Source of the DNA: Snodgrassella gandavensis
Lineage (GTDB): Bacteria > Pseudomonadota > Gammaproteobacteria > Burkholderiales > Neisseriaceae
DNA: 64,000 bases
Reading direction: 5' to 3'
Assembly (NCBI RefSeq): GCF_914768025.1
Contig: NZ_CAJZCE010000002.1
Span: 1-64,000 of the forward strand
Shown piece after piece: positions 28,841-37,941 of this stretch. Below the pieces are notes generated by a model. That model was given only the letters and a program-made list of their open reading frames with translations, searched no databases and had not been told where the DNA came from. A program made the translations under genes and the position numbers. The stretch's first letter is position 1. The number at the start of each line of letters is the position of its first letter.

Positions 28841-29113
28841 TTATTCCTGTGGCGGAGTATAGCCGCTGATTTGGTCGGCACCCGCGCCGAAGAAATAATT
28901 TTCCATTTGTTGGGTAATATACTGGCGGGCACGTGGGTCGGCCAAACTGAGGCGGTTTTCATTAATAATCATGGTCTGATATCGTAACCAGCCGTCCCAT
29001 GCTTCCTGTGATACGTTATCGTAAATGCGTTTACCCAGTTCATTGGGAAATGGCGGAAATTTCAAGCCGGGTGCTTCTTTGCCCAGTTTGACGCAATGCA
29101 CTGTATGACTCAT
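28841..29113 (-). CDS. yggX: Fe(2+)-trafficking/oxidative-damage protection protein YggX
   Basis: The 90-residue protein matches YggX, which protects iron-sulphur enzymes from oxidative damage. Seen are the N-terminal [13 protein letters not shown] with the conserved Cys at about residue 7, [27 protein letters not shown] and the C-terminal ISGYTPPQE. Full length. In other proteobacteria it sits beside mutY; here it is between argA and an acyltransferase gene. Confidence 0.95.
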   Translation of the reverse strand: MSHTVHCVKLGKEAPGLKFPPFPNELGKRIYDNVSQEAWDGWLRYQTMIINENRLSLADPRARQYITQQMENYFFGAGADQISGYTPPQE

Positions 29114-29174
29114 GAGTCTTCCTTAGTGGCAATCAGAGAAAAGGGTAGATTGTAAAAGATTTTGCTGCTAGCGT

Positions 29175-30512
29175 TCAAAGCTGGCGGCGAAATATTTTCG
29201 AACGGCGTTTATTGCTGGTGTACTGCTGCTGCCGCTCTGCCGGTAATTGTGCCAGTGTGGCACTGCTAAAGCCGCGTTCGACAAACCAGTCGCCGGTATG
29301 GGTGCTCAGGGCAAACAGTTCCTGTAGCTGTAACTCTTGTGCCTGTTTGATGACATGTGCCAGCAGCAGATCGCCGTAGCCGCGCGCACGCGCATCTGGG
29401 GAAACAATCAGGCAGGCCAGCTCACCAGCATTTTCCTTGGGATAAACATGCAGAGCTACGCAGCCATAAACATAGCAATCCTGTTCCAGCACGGAAAATT
29501 CATGGATATGGTTTTCCATGTACTCACTATCGCGCGACAGTAGAATACCGGCAGTTTCTAATGGAGCAATCAGTTGCAGAATTTCGCCGATGTCCTTGTT
29601 TTCAGCCGGGCGGATACGCATGAACGGCGCTTTGGCCATAGCAGTGCCACTGCCTTCGCGGGTAAATAATTCCTGTAGCAGGCTGCCGTCTTGTAGGCCG
29701 GAAAGAACGTGCACGCGTTGCACGCCATGTTCAAGTACATGTGCCGCAGTCTGCAACAGTTCCGTCTGGCGTTTATCGGTGATGTTTCTGGCCAGAAGCT
29801 GACCGATTTCAATACAATTCAGTTCACTGATGGTTTGCTGCTGTTCATCCAGTAAGCCTTGTTGTGTGCCCAGAAAAATCAGTTTTTCTGCACTAATCGC
29901 TTCGGCAACAGCCTGAGCAACTTCATTTACCTGTAAACGATAAGACTGGCCACTGAGTGAGTGGCCAATCGGGCTGATTAATACTAGCTGATTGTGTGCC
30001 AGACGCTCCTCAATGGCAGCAGCATCCACCTTGCGTACACAGCCGCTATAGCACATATCAATACCATTAATCACGCCTAGTGGTTTGGCGCGCAGAAAAT
30101 TGCCACCAGCAATGCGTACATTGGGTGCGCTGTGTTCCATTACCTGTGTCGGTATCATCGACAATGCTGCTTCCAGATTAAAGCGTGCTATGCCACTGGC
30201 CTGTTTTACCAGTTCGAGAACGGTTCCATCGGTAATAGGATTTTCATCGATGCTCACGGCAGTGCTGCGACCGGCTATGGCCTGAATATATTGACTGCAA
30301 CCGTGAATGATGACCAGACGCATGCCCAGACTGGTGAGTAACAGTATATCGGCCGCCAATGCCGCCAGTTTGTCACTTACCAGAACATGACTGCTGATGG
30401 CCAGCACCAGAGTCTTGCCGTTAAGGTGGTGAATATAAGGAGAAGCCTGACGAAAATCGTGAATAAAACGGTTATTGTGAAAAAATTCTCGATTACCTAC
30501 AGGCATACTCAT
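29175..30512 (-). CDS. argA: N-acetylglutamate synthase ArgA
   Basis: ArgA acetylates glutamate with acetyl-CoA, the first step of arginine synthesis. The 445-residue protein joins an amino-acid-kinase-like domain (about 1-285; LVIIHGCSQYI and ITDGTVLELV) that usually binds the arginine feedback signal and a GNAT acetyltransferase domain (about 290-445; CLIVSPDARARGYGDLLLAHV is the acetyl-CoA site). The start codon overlaps the stop of the zinc-ribbon gene by four bases, showing translational coupling. Confidence 0.95.
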   Translation of the reverse strand: MSMPVGNREFFHNNRFIHDFRQASPYIHHLNGKTLVLAISSHVLVSDKLAALAADILLLTSLGMRLVIIHGCSQYIQAIAGRSTAVSIDENPITDGTVLELVKQASGIARFNLEAALSMIPTQVMEHSAPNVRIAGGNFLRAKPLGVINGIDMCYSGCVRKVDAAAIEERLAHNQLVLISPIGHSLSGQSYRLQVNEVAQAVAEAISAEKLIFLGTQQGLLDEQQQTISELNCIEIGQLLARNITDKRQTELLQTAAHVLEHGVQRVHVLSGLQDGSLLQELFTREGSGTAMAKAPFMRIRPAENKDIGEILQLIAPLETAGILLSRDSEYMENHIHEFSVLEQDCYVYGCVALHVYPKENAGELACLIVSPDARARGYGDLLLAHVIKQAQELQLQELFALSTHTGDWFVERGFSSATLAQLPAERQQQYTSNKRRSKIFRRQL

Positions 30513-31309
30513 TTTACTGCCATTAAATAAAATAACTGCATCATCAGTACCGTTAACGCAACAATTGTGGCCAGAGTCCAGTTAAATTCTTTGGATAATT
30601 TGTCCTGCTGGTGGTGCAGGAATTCTGTTTTGGCATGGATGGCATCGGTTTTTTCGATAGCATCATTAAGCAGCAATGGTACATCTGCCTGATTTGTGTT
30701 GTCATTAGGCAGTAAGGTAAAAACAAGATTATTCAGGTTATTCACATTACTGTTCATGGATATATTGGTCGTGCTTTCCTCCGGCACATGTACCGGTGTA
30801 TTGGTAGTAGCCGATGTTTCTTTTACCGAAACCTGTGCAAAAGCAGGATTACGTAGCAGTTCACTGCTAGCTAATTGTGGCTGCGGCGTTGATAAATGTT
30901 CTGGTTCCGGTTCTGCTACTGTAGGCTGGCGGATTTCAACTTTATTGGCCACCTGATTTAACAAAGTATTCAGATTCGGCCGCTTATCGATAACAGCGGT
31001 ATTTTTGGGTGTGGGTGCACTGGTATAAATTTGCGTCTGCGCGCGTTTGGGGGCGACGGTCTGGCTCAGTGCGTTGCTCAGCATATCTATGACTTCCTCG
31101 GCACTCAATACCGGCTGGTCAGAATCAGAATGACCGTTTTTGCTGGGCGCAGGCTGCGGGGTAACATTTTTGTTGGTGCGGATTTTGGATACAACAGTAA
31201 ATTTGTACTGACACTGACGACACACAACACGTCCTCCATCGCGTGGCGGTGTCATTACGGTATTTTCTGCATGGCATTTGGGACAAATAACAGTAATTGT
31301 TTTAGACAT
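30509..31309 (-). CDS. Zinc-ribbon membrane protein (MJ0042 type), short form
   Basis: The 266-residue protein starts with a zinc ribbon (CPKC at about 9-12 and CRQC at about 30-33) of the MJ0042 type. A long polar, Gln/Pro/Asn-rich stretch follows, and the protein ends in a hydrophobic helix (TIVALTVLMMQLFYLM) at the extreme C terminus. In many betaproteobacteria the gene after prmA encodes such a ribbon plus a large DUF3426 domain behind the membrane span; here that domain is missing, leaving a tail-anchored cytoplasmic protein. It overlaps argA by four bases and follows prmA by 124 bases. Function unknown. Confidence 0.75.
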   Translation of the reverse strand: MSKTITVICPKCHAENTVMTPPRDGGRVVCRQCQYKFTVVSKIRTNKNVTPQPAPSKNGHSDSDQPVLSAEEVIDMLSNALSQTVAPKRAQTQIYTSAPTPKNTAVIDKRPNLNTLLNQVANKVEIRQPTVAEPEPEHLSTPQPQLASSELLRNPAFAQVSVKETSATTNTPVHVPEESTTNISMNSNVNNLNNLVFTLLPNDNTNQADVPLLLNDAIEKTDAIHAKTEFLHHQQDKLSKEFNWTLATIVALTVLMMQLFYLMAVK

Positions 31310-31433
31310 GATTATTTCAGCAAACCAAAATAGTTAAAAAAGGAGGAAATTCAGTACTGTCAAAAGCGGATAGCCGTTAAATTGCGTTAGCGTGTCGTAT
31401 CAGTGCTGTTAGACAAATGGCAGTGCCGGGTGA

Positions 31434-32330
31434 TTATGCCCTTTTACGACCACTAATGCATACCCAGCCATCCAGTGTTCTGGGTGGATTTAAATCAAAC
31501 CACTGGCAATAAATTTCACTCAGCTCTTCCGTTTGTTCAGCCAGAATACCTGATAATACAATTTCGCCACCAGTACGGGTACGCTCAGCCAGCATTTGTG
31601 CCAGCAGGCGCAGCGGATTGGCCAGAATATTGGCGATGACAATATCGAACTGCTGTTCGGCGGGCAGGTCATCCGGTAGAAAAAACTCGGCATCTACCTG
31701 ATTCTGTAGCGCATTATCCTGACTAGCGCGTATGGCCTGCGGGTCGATGTCTACACCACAGGCTCGGCCAACCCCCAGTTTCAGTGCTGCGATTGCCAGA
31801 ATGCCGGAACCACAGCCATAGTCAAGCAGGGTTTCACCACCACGCACTTGTTTATCTAGCCATTGCAGACACAAGTGGGTAGTGGGGTGGCTGCCCGTAC
31901 CAAACGCCAGCCCGGGGTCCAGTTGCAGATTAATCACATCTGGCTCGGTTGGCTGATTGTGCCACGACGGCGTAATCCACAAGCGGGAAGAAATCTGAAT
32001 CGGATCAAACTGTGATTGTGTCAGTCGTACCCAGTCCTGCTCGGGAATGGTTTCCAGATAATAATGTGGCATGTCAATGGCACAATCGCGTGCAGCAGCA
32101 GATACGATGGCTTCAATATCGGCATTTTCATCAAATAATGCCACAATATTGCTTTGCAGCCATACCTGCTCGGTGGGCATATCTGGTTCGCCAAAAATAG
32201 GCTGCTCATTATCATTACCGGCATTGGCATCTTCAATAGCGGTACTCAATGCGCCATTTTCAATTAGTGCATCGGAGAGCTTATCGACCTGCCCCTGTGT
32301 AACTGTGATAACAACTTGTTGGTAGTGCAT
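31434..32330 (-). CDS. prmA: Ribosomal protein L11 methyltransferase
   Basis: PrmA trimethylates several amino groups of ribosomal protein L11 with SAM. The 298-residue product has an N-terminal L11-recognition domain and a C-terminal methyltransferase domain with LDPGLAFGTGSHPTT, the SAM motif LLDYGCGSGILAIAALKLG and NILANPL (the N-x-x-x-NP-like catalytic loop). The position behind accC is a widespread betaproteobacterial arrangement. A hairpin between accC and prmA may separate the transcripts. Confidence 0.95.
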   Translation of the reverse strand: MHYQQVVITVTQGQVDKLSDALIENGALSTAIEDANAGNDNEQPIFGEPDMPTEQVWLQSNIVALFDENADIEAIVSAAARDCAIDMPHYYLETIPEQDWVRLTQSQFDPIQISSRLWITPSWHNQPTEPDVINLQLDPGLAFGTGSHPTTHLCLQWLDKQVRGGETLLDYGCGSGILAIAALKLGVGRACGVDIDPQAIRASQDNALQNQVDAEFFLPDDLPAEQQFDIVIANILANPLRLLAQMLAERTRTGGEIVLSGILAEQTEELSEIYCQWFDLNPPRTLDGWVCISGRKRA

Positions 32331-32349
32331 GGCTTTTTACCGTGTGTGG

Positions 32350-32388
32350 ATTTTTTATAAAACTTCAGGCAGCCACTGCGGCTGCCTG
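32350..32388 (-). terminator. Hairpin with DUS-like arms between accC and prmA
   Basis: Inverted repeat CAGGCAGCC / GGCTGCCTG (32366-32374, 32380-32388) with loop ACTGC. On the minus strand it is followed by AAGTTTTATAAAAAAT, a modest T-rich tail, so it may end accBC transcripts. One arm extended reads GGCTGCCTGAA, identical to the core of the Simonsiella-type DNA uptake sequence dialect as I remember it; paired uptake sequences acting as terminators are common in Neisseriaceae. Confidence 0.5.
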
Positions 32389-32420
32389 CAGACAAAAGCG
32401 CAATGTACGCATATTGTAAA

Positions 32421-33779
32421 TTATTTTTGTGCTTCTTTGTGTTTTTGTAACCATTGTTCAAGATAATGAATACTTTCACCACCCTGAATAAAGCCCGGAT
32501 CAGCAAAAATATCGCGATGCAGGTTGGTATTGGTTTTAATGCCCGTAATGGCCAGCTCCCGCAGCGCTACACGCATTTTAGCAATGGCTTCTTCGCGGTT
32601 ACGCCCGTGAGTACAGACTTTACCAATCATACTGTCGTAGTAGGGCGGTACGGTGTAGCCTTGATAAATATGGCTGTCGATGCGCACGCCATTGCCGCCG
32701 GGCTGGTGGCAACTGGTAATCAGCCCCGGGCTGGGGACAAATGTGTACGGGTCTTCAGCATTAATCCGGCACTCGAAAGCATGTCCCTGTAAGCGAATAT
32801 CAGCTTGGGTATAGGATAACGGCAGGCCGGAGGCAACACGGATTTGCTCCTGCACAATATCCACACCGGTAATCAGCTCGGTAATAGCATGCTCTACCTG
32901 TACACGGGTATTCATTTCAATGAAGAAAAATTCGCCGTCTTCATACAGAAATTCAAAAGTACCTGCACCACGGTAGCCAATGCGCTTACAGGCAGCCACA
33001 CAGGCAGTACCAATACGTTCCCGTTCTTCTGGTGTGATAAACGGCGCTGGCGCTTCTTCAATTACTTTCTGATGGCGTCGCTGCATAGAGCAGTCACGTT
33101 CACCCAGATAGATGGCATTGCCATGCTCATCACATAATATCTGGATTTCAATATGGCGCGGTTTTTGCAGATAACGCTCCATATACACGGCTGGATTGCC
33201 AAAAGCTGCGCCAGCTTCGGTGCGGGTCATTTCTACCGCAGCCAGCAGGTCTTCAGCTTTTTCCACCACGCGCATACCGCGACCGCCACCACCACCGGAA
33301 GCCTTAATAATCACCGGATAGCCAACTTGCGCACCGATTTTTTCAATTTCATGCGCGTCTTCGGGCAAAGCACCGTCTGAACCGGGTACACAAGGCACCC
33401 CCGCAGCCTGCATGGCCTTTTTGGCAGAAACCTTGTCACCCATATGGCGGATGGTTTCCGGACGTGGGCCGATAAATACAAAACCGGACTGTTCCACCTG
33501 TTCGGCAAAACCATCATTTTCAGCCAGAAAACCATAGCCCGGATGAATGGCATCCGCATCGGTAACTTCGGCTGCGGAAATCAGGGCAGGAATATTCAGA
33601 TAACTCTGAGCAGAGCTGGCCGGGCCAATACACACAGATTCATCTGCCAGTTTCACATGTAAGGCATCACTGTCGGCTTCCGAATGCACAGCTACTGTTG
33701 CAATACCCAGCTCGTGGCAGGCGCGCAGAATGCGCAGTGCAATTTCGCCACGATTGGCAATAAGAACTTTTTTTAACAT
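32421..33779 (-). CDS. accC: Acetyl-CoA carboxylase, biotin carboxylase subunit
   Basis: AccC carboxylates the biotin of AccB using ATP and bicarbonate, the first half of malonyl-CoA formation. The 452-residue protein has the start [17 protein letters not shown], the ATP-grasp glycine loop [12 protein letters not shown], the bicarbonate/biotin region [13 protein letters not shown] with the catalytic Glu and Arg, and [13 protein letters not shown]. It follows accB by 46 bases, forming the accBC operon with aroQ in front. Confidence 0.98.
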   Translation of the reverse strand: MLKKVLIANRGEIALRILRACHELGIATVAVHSEADSDALHVKLADESVCIGPASSAQSYLNIPALISAAEVTDADAIHPGYGFLAENDGFAEQVEQSGFVFIGPRPETIRHMGDKVSAKKAMQAAGVPCVPGSDGALPEDAHEIEKIGAQVGYPVIIKASGGGGGRGMRVVEKAEDLLAAVEMTRTEAGAAFGNPAVYMERYLQKPRHIEIQILCDEHGNAIYLGERDCSMQRRHQKVIEEAPAPFITPEERERIGTACVAACKRIGYRGAGTFEFLYEDGEFFFIEMNTRVQVEHAITELITGVDIVQEQIRVASGLPLSYTQADIRLQGHAFECRINAEDPYTFVPSPGLITSCHQPGGNGVRIDSHIYQGYTVPPYYDSMIGKVCTHGRNREEAIAKMRVALRELAITGIKTNTNLHRDIFADPGFIQGGESIHYLEQWLQKHKEAQK

Positions 33780-33825
33780 AAGGCAATACCTTGTAAGAAA
33801 CGGGAAATATTACTGATATTAAGGA

Positions 33826-34290
33826 TTACTCAATAATAAACAGCGGTTCACCGAATTCAACAGGCTGCCCATTAGCTATAAGAATTTCTTTCACTACGCC
33901 ACTGTGATCAGCTTCGATTTCATTCATCAGTTTCATGGCTTCAATGATACACAGGGTATCACCAGCATTAACCGTCTGACCCACTTCAACAAACGGTGCG
34001 GAAGTGGGGCTGGCTGCACGGTAAAATGTGCCGACCATCGGTGATTTTACCGCTTTGCTCAGGTCGGGGGCGGCAGCTTCTGGTGCAGACGCAGTTGCTG
34101 TCGTTTCTGTGGCTGCTGCCGGTGCTGCCATCATAGCAGGCTGTTGCTGCATCGGCGCCGCATATATTGGCTGGGTTGCCGCAGTAGTACGGGTAATGCG
34201 TACTTTTTCCTCACCTTCGGTAACTTCGATTTCGGCAATGCCGGATTCTTCTACCAAATCAATGAGTTTTTTCAGTTTACGTAAATCCAT
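33826..34290 (-). CDS. accB: Biotin carboxyl carrier protein of acetyl-CoA carboxylase
   Basis: AccB carries the biotin between carboxylase and transcarboxylase. The 154-residue protein has an N-terminal helical part ([18 protein letters not shown]), an Ala/Pro/Gln-rich flexible linker and a C-terminal biotinyl domain with the thumb segment ([10 protein letters not shown]) and the lysine to be biotinylated in [13 protein letters not shown]. Full family length. Confidence 0.97.
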   Translation of the reverse strand: MDLRKLKKLIDLVEESGIAEIEVTEGEEKVRITRTTAATQPIYAAPMQQQPAMMAAPAAATETTATASAPEAAAPDLSKAVKSPMVGTFYRAASPTSAPFVEVGQTVNAGDTLCIIEAMKLMNEIEADHSGVVKEILIANGQPVEFGEPLFIIE

Positions 34291-34331
34291 ATTATGAACC
34301 CTTGTGTGTTTGGACTTGACCGCAATAGGTA

Positions 34332-34790
34332 TTAGTGTTGGCGGCTGGTCTCTTGAATGTATTCAATTGCCCGATGTAATGCCGCTTCGTAACCGTATAC
34401 GCCCAGACCACAGATTACGCCCATGGCAATATCGGACAGATAGGAATGGCGCCGGAAAGCTTCGCGGGCATGTACATTGGAAATATGTACCTCAATAAAT
34501 GGTTTACCGGCAGCAGCAAAAGCATCACGGATGGCAACACTGGTATGAGTAAATGCCCCCGGATTAATGATAATGAACCGGGTATCATCAGTTAAAGCCG
34601 CCTGAATGCGTTCTGTCAGAACATGTTCAGCATTGCTTTGCAGAGTTTCCAGCGTCATGCCGGCTGCCTGTGCCTGTACCTGCAGCTTCTGATTGATGTC
34701 TGCCAGTGTGGTATAACCATATATATGCGGTTCACGCACGCCCAAAAGATTAAGATTGGGGCCGTTTAAAACCAGAATAGAGGCACTCAT
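34332..34790 (-). CDS. aroQ: 3-dehydroquinate dehydratase, type II
   Basis: AroQ removes water from 3-dehydroquinate in the shikimate pathway. The 152-residue dodecameric type II enzyme has [18 protein letters not shown] with the catalytic Arg and Tyr region, [16 protein letters not shown] and [19 protein letters not shown] with the catalytic His. aroQ-accB-accC is a conserved order. The gene is 41 bases before accB. Confidence 0.97.
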   Translation of the reverse strand: MSASILVLNGPNLNLLGVREPHIYGYTTLADINQKLQVQAQAAGMTLETLQSNAEHVLTERIQAALTDDTRFIIINPGAFTHTSVAIRDAFAAAGKPFIEVHISNVHAREAFRRHSYLSDIAMGVICGLGVYGYEAALHRAIEYIQETSRQH

Positions 34791-35055
34791 AGATTTATTG
34801 ATTTTAGCAAAATTGCGTCATTTTTGCCGAAAATGCGCGCAGATGTCCAGTGTTTTCGTATTTATTTCGCTGTGTAAATGCAGTTCTTCTATACAGATTG
34901 TAGTCTGGCAGCCTTATTCTGCGTGCACACTACTTAAATTTTTGTCTGAAATGATGGCAGGAGTTGAGAGGGTAGAAATATAAATGTCAGGCAAGCTGAT
35001 AAATGCAGAATAATCGAATCTTCTTTTATCAAATGATAATTTGATCATCTATGGT

Positions 35056-35226
35056 TTAGTCATAATAATAAACAAAACCTTCTGCAATATTCTTAACTGC
35101 TAACTCGTTCTCAGTTAGAATTTTTCCGTCCCAGATATAATCAGGTTTGTCTTTTAGTATAACTTTACCAACAGGATTATTGTGAAAATAAAAATATCCG
35201 CTATTAATAAATAATGATTTTGTCAT
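35056..35226 (-). CDS. Small hypothetical protein, 56 residues
   Basis: ATG 35226 to TAA 35056 encodes a polar 56-residue protein beginning MTKSLFINSGYFYFHNN and ending EGFVYYYD. No ribosome site is visible. It starts 13 bases after the stop of another open stretch (35239-35421) on the same strand. I recognise no family; the acidic, tyrosine-rich tail and neighbour arrangement recall small immunity-type genes, but this is only impression. It may be a fragment. Confidence 0.3.
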   Translation of the reverse strand: MTKSLFINSGYFYFHNNPVGKVILKDKPDYIWDGKILTENELAVKNIAEGFVYYYD

Positions 35227-35238
35227 TATTAAAATACA

Positions 35239-35421
35239 TCAACCTTTTAGAGCATGAACAGTAACAGTTTTATAATTTGCCAAGTTTTTTCTGTCTTCGC
35301 GCCAGATAATGTTTGTAATTTCATCATAACCAAGCTGCATTAAATAATATATTAGCGATTTTAAATAGATAATAGAGTAAGAAGTAAGGAATAAAACAAT
35401 GATTAAATATAATATCTTTGT
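35239..35421 (-). pseudogene. Open stretch with one hydrophobic helix, start lost
   Basis: A 60-residue open stretch without a start near its beginning encodes a hydrophobic segment (ILYLIIVLFLTSYSIIYL) followed by a polar part (YDEITNIIWREDRKNLANYK) and ends at TGA 35239-35241. The first ATG, at 35340, would give only 33 residues. It looks like the end of a small membrane-anchored protein whose front has decayed. Function not recognisable. Confidence 0.3.
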
Positions 35422-35804
35422 TTACTGTTCAGGTAGCTTATTGAGTCAGTTTAAATTTCGTCTTTCCATGGTTTCATACTTGCTAGCGGTATTGAGTGGA
35501 TGAATAATATAATTAAATCATGTTGTTAATTTAAGAACCTATCGTTTTTTTTGTGATGATTATTTAAAAAAATAATTAATATTTGGTGGTCTGTTATGGT
35601 GTCAGCTACGATAGGATAAAGCTATGATTTAAGAATAAATTTCAAAATTAAAAACAATATTAATTATAAAAATACTTTAGATAACATTGATTTCTGGAAA
35701 ACCGGCTAATTGGCCTCTGGCCAGCATACTATCGGGTGCTACTGCTTCGCAGCTTACCGCAGCAGGCATATAATACGTCTTTTGCCGTTTTCAGGCACTA
35801 GTAC

Positions 35805-36845
35805 ATGCATATTAATGATTTTGATTTTGATTTGCCGCCAGAACTGATTGCGCAACATCCGCCGGCCGTGCGTGGCAGCAGCCGTTTGCTGGTTGCCCTG
35901 CCCGGGCAACAGCCGGCAGACAGTGAATTTACCCGGCTGGCTGACTATATTGCAGCCGGTGACGTATTGGTATTTAACAATACCCGTGTAATGAAAGCCC
36001 GTCTGTTTGGCCACAAGGCCAGTGGCGGCCAGATTGAAGCGTTGATTGAACGCGTGCTGGATGCGCATACCGCGCTGGCACATGTGCGTTCATCCAAATC
36101 GCCCAAACCGGGTACGGAGCTGATTTTTGAAGGTGGCCTACATGCACAGATGCAGGCACGTCAGGGTGAGCTATTTGTGCTGCGCTTTGCCGGCAGCCAG
36201 ACAGTATGGGAGCTGCTGGCCGCTCACGGGCATCTGCCTTTACCGCCATACATTACCCGTTCAGCCGATAATGACGATGATGAACGTTACCAGACAGTGT
36301 ATGCCAAGCATGAAGGCGCGGTGGCTGCGCCGACTGCCGGTTTGCATTTTACTGATACTATTATGCAACAATTGCGCAATAAAGGCGTGCATCTGGCCGA
36401 AGTAACCCTGCATGTGGGTGCAGGTACTTTTCAGCCGGTGCGGGTAGAGAATATTGCCGAGCATCATATGCACAGTGAATGGTATGACGTGAGTGAAACG
36501 GTCGTGGCAGAAATAGAAGCTGCGCATGCACGGGGTAATAAAGTCTGGGCAGTGGGTACCACCGCAGTACGCGCACTGGAATCTGCTGCGCGCAGTGGGA
36601 AATTGCAGGCCGGGCAGGGGGATACCAGTATATTTATTACCCCCGGTTATCAGTTTAAAGTCATCGACCGCATGATTACCAACTTTCACCTGCCCAAATC
36701 AACGTTACTGATGCTGGTGAGTGCTTTTAGCGGTTATGATGAAATCCGTGCCATTTACCAGCATGCCATAGCAGCACAATACCGTTTTTTCAGTTATGGC
36801 GATGCCATGCTGCTGGGTAATCTGGCGCAAACAAAAACAGAATAA
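35805..36845 (+). CDS. queA: tRNA preQ1(34) S-adenosylmethionine ribosyltransferase-isomerase
   Basis: QueA transfers the ribosyl part of SAM to preQ1 at tRNA position 34 to make epoxyqueuosine. The 346-residue protein has [12 protein letters not shown] at the start, [43 protein letters not shown] and the C-terminal [17 protein letters not shown]. Full length. gloA follows after 11 bases. Confidence 0.97.
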   Translation: MHINDFDFDLPPELIAQHPPAVRGSSRLLVALPGQQPADSEFTRLADYIAAGDVLVFNNTRVMKARLFGHKASGGQIEALIERVLDAHTALAHVRSSKSPKPGTELIFEGGLHAQMQARQGELFVLRFAGSQTVWELLAAHGHLPLPPYITRSADNDDDERYQTVYAKHEGAVAAPTAGLHFTDTIMQQLRNKGVHLAEVTLHVGAGTFQPVRVENIAEHHMHSEWYDVSETVVAEIEAAHARGNKVWAVGTTAVRALESAARSGKLQAGQGDTSIFITPGYQFKVIDRMITNFHLPKSTLLMLVSAFSGYDEIRAIYQHAIAAQYRFFSYGDAMLLGNLAQTKTE

Positions 36846-36856
36846 AGGAACAAATC

Positions 36857-37249
36857 ATGAGAATGTTACACACTATGCTGCGCGTAGGCGATCTGGATAA
36901 ATCACTGGCGTTTTACCAGGATGTGTTAGGCATGAAGCTGCTGCGGCGCGAAGATTTTCCCGGCGGCCGTTTTACTCTGGCCTTTGTCGGTTATGGTGAA
37001 GAATCCAATAGCACCGTGCTGGAATTAACCCATAACTGGGATACCCATGCCTATGAGCTGGGTAGCGGATACGGCCATATTGCTATTGAGGTAGATGATG
37101 CTTATGCTGCCTGTGATGCTGTGCGCGCCAAGGGCTGTCGGGTAACACGCGAGGCCGGTCCCATGCAGCATGGCACGACAGTAATCGCGTTTGTGGAAGA
37201 CCCGGATGGCTATAAAATTGAATTTATCCAGAAAAACAAACCTGCATAA
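36857..37249 (+). CDS. gloA: Lactoylglutathione lyase (glyoxalase I)
   Basis: GloA isomerises the hemithioacetal of methylglyoxal and glutathione to S-lactoylglutathione. The 130-residue protein is the nickel-type short form: metal ligands His 5 ([11 protein letters not shown]), Glu about 56 ([10 protein letters not shown]), His about 74 ([11 protein letters not shown]) and Glu about 122 (GYKIEFIQ). An AAAGGA ribosome site lies before ATG 36857. The start follows queA by 11 bases, so they are likely cotranscribed. Confidence 0.96.
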   Translation: MRMLHTMLRVGDLDKSLAFYQDVLGMKLLRREDFPGGRFTLAFVGYGEESNSTVLELTHNWDTHAYELGSGYGHIAIEVDDAYAACDAVRAKGCRVTREAGPMQHGTTVIAFVEDPDGYKIEFIQKNKPA

Positions 37250-37405
37250 TCAGCCGGCGGTGCTTTAAGCCCTAAAGTGCCACCAACTGCTAAGATTACG
37301 CCAGATGGCCGTGCTGCCGTCTGTTGCTGCATCACCATGGTTTTTCAGTGCTTGACGCTGGTTTTGTCAGCCTACTATGATGCGGTTATTCACATGCTTA
37401 TGCAT

Positions 37406-37455
37406 CCGGTCTGGGACGACCCGGCCGGTAAATTCTCATGCAGGACGGCCTGCAT
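37406..37455 (+). promoter_or_regulatory. Guanidine-II (mini-ykkC) riboswitch
   Basis: Two consecutive hairpins each close on the diagnostic ACGR tetraloop. Hairpin 1 spans 37406-37428 (CCGG and CTGGG, loop ACGA at 37416-37419, then CCCGG and CCGG). Hairpin 2 spans 37438-37455 (ATGCAGG, loop ACGG at 37445-37448, CCTGCAT). Nine bases separate them. This is the architecture of the guanidine-II riboswitch class, which usually sits in front of SugE/Gdx guanidinium exporters, exactly as here. The palindrome CCTGTACAGG (37459-37468) covers the ribosome site AGGA of the gene, suggesting translational control. Assignment rests on motif and context; no covariance model was run. Confidence 0.85.
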
Positions 37456-37475
37456 TAGCCTGTACAGGAACAATC

Positions 37476-37793
37476 ATGGCTTGGCTGTCATTATTACTGG
37501 CCGGATTACTGGAAGTAGTCTGGGCCATTGGTCTTAAATACTCACAGAATTTCACTAAACTGACACCCAGCATCATTACGCTGGTGGCTTTGGTTGGCAG
37601 TTTTCTGCTACTGGCACAGTCGATGCGCTCCTTGCCGGTAGGGACCGCCTATGCGGTATGGACAGGGATTGGTGCAGTGGGTGCAACCATTGTGGGTATT
37701 ATCGTTTTTAGGGAACCGGCCGGCGTCATGCGTCTGATTAGTTTGGGACTGATTATTATCGGTATCATCGGGCTGAAATTTGGTGCCCACTAA
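37476..37793 (+). CDS. gdx: Guanidinium exporter of the SMR family (SugE/Gdx)
   Basis: The 105-residue inner-membrane protein has four spans, the invariant Glu in the first ([15 protein letters not shown], about residue 13) and the SugE/Gdx-type signature W-A-I-G-L-K-Y; the fourth span ends the chain at KFGAH. SMR proteins of this subtype export guanidinium by proton exchange. The start is ATG 37476 with AGGAA at 37466; a longer frame from 37377 would translate the riboswitch and is rejected. Guanidine-dependent induction is predicted from the upstream riboswitch. Confidence 0.93.
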   Translation: MAWLSLLLAGLLEVVWAIGLKYSQNFTKLTPSIITLVALVGSFLLLAQSMRSLPVGTAYAVWTGIGAVGATIVGIIVFREPAGVMRLISLGLIIIGIIGLKFGAH

Positions 37794-37899
37794 AGCATTG
37801 CCGTGTTTGGCTGTTTGCCAGTATCTGCTAAAAATCATCTGTTTATAGCCTATAGCCATTAATGACGACCAACAGGCTGGACTTTTGCCTGAATATAAA

Positions 37900-37914
37900 T
37901 AATAATTATTATCA
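37900..37914. promoter_or_regulatory. Fur box upstream of siderophore-binding protein gene
   Basis: TAATAATTATTATCA differs from the 7-1-7 Fur core TGATAATnATTATCA in one position. It lies 27 bases before the start codon at 37942, overlapping the likely promoter, so iron repression by the Fur encoded at 48812 is expected. Confidence 0.75.
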
Positions 37915-37941
37915 TTATTTAACGCAAAGAGGTGGTTTGTC

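Larger units (their letters stand above)
34791..35804. other. 1-kb AT-rich spacer with fragments of small minus-strand frames
   Basis: Between aroQ and queA there is about 1 kb of low-GC sequence. It holds two short adjacent minus-strand frames (listed separately) and otherwise nothing I can assign. The base composition differs from the flanking core genes, suggesting an insertion or decayed accessory genes. Promoters for aroQ (minus) and queA (plus) must lie at the two ends. Confidence 0.4.
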
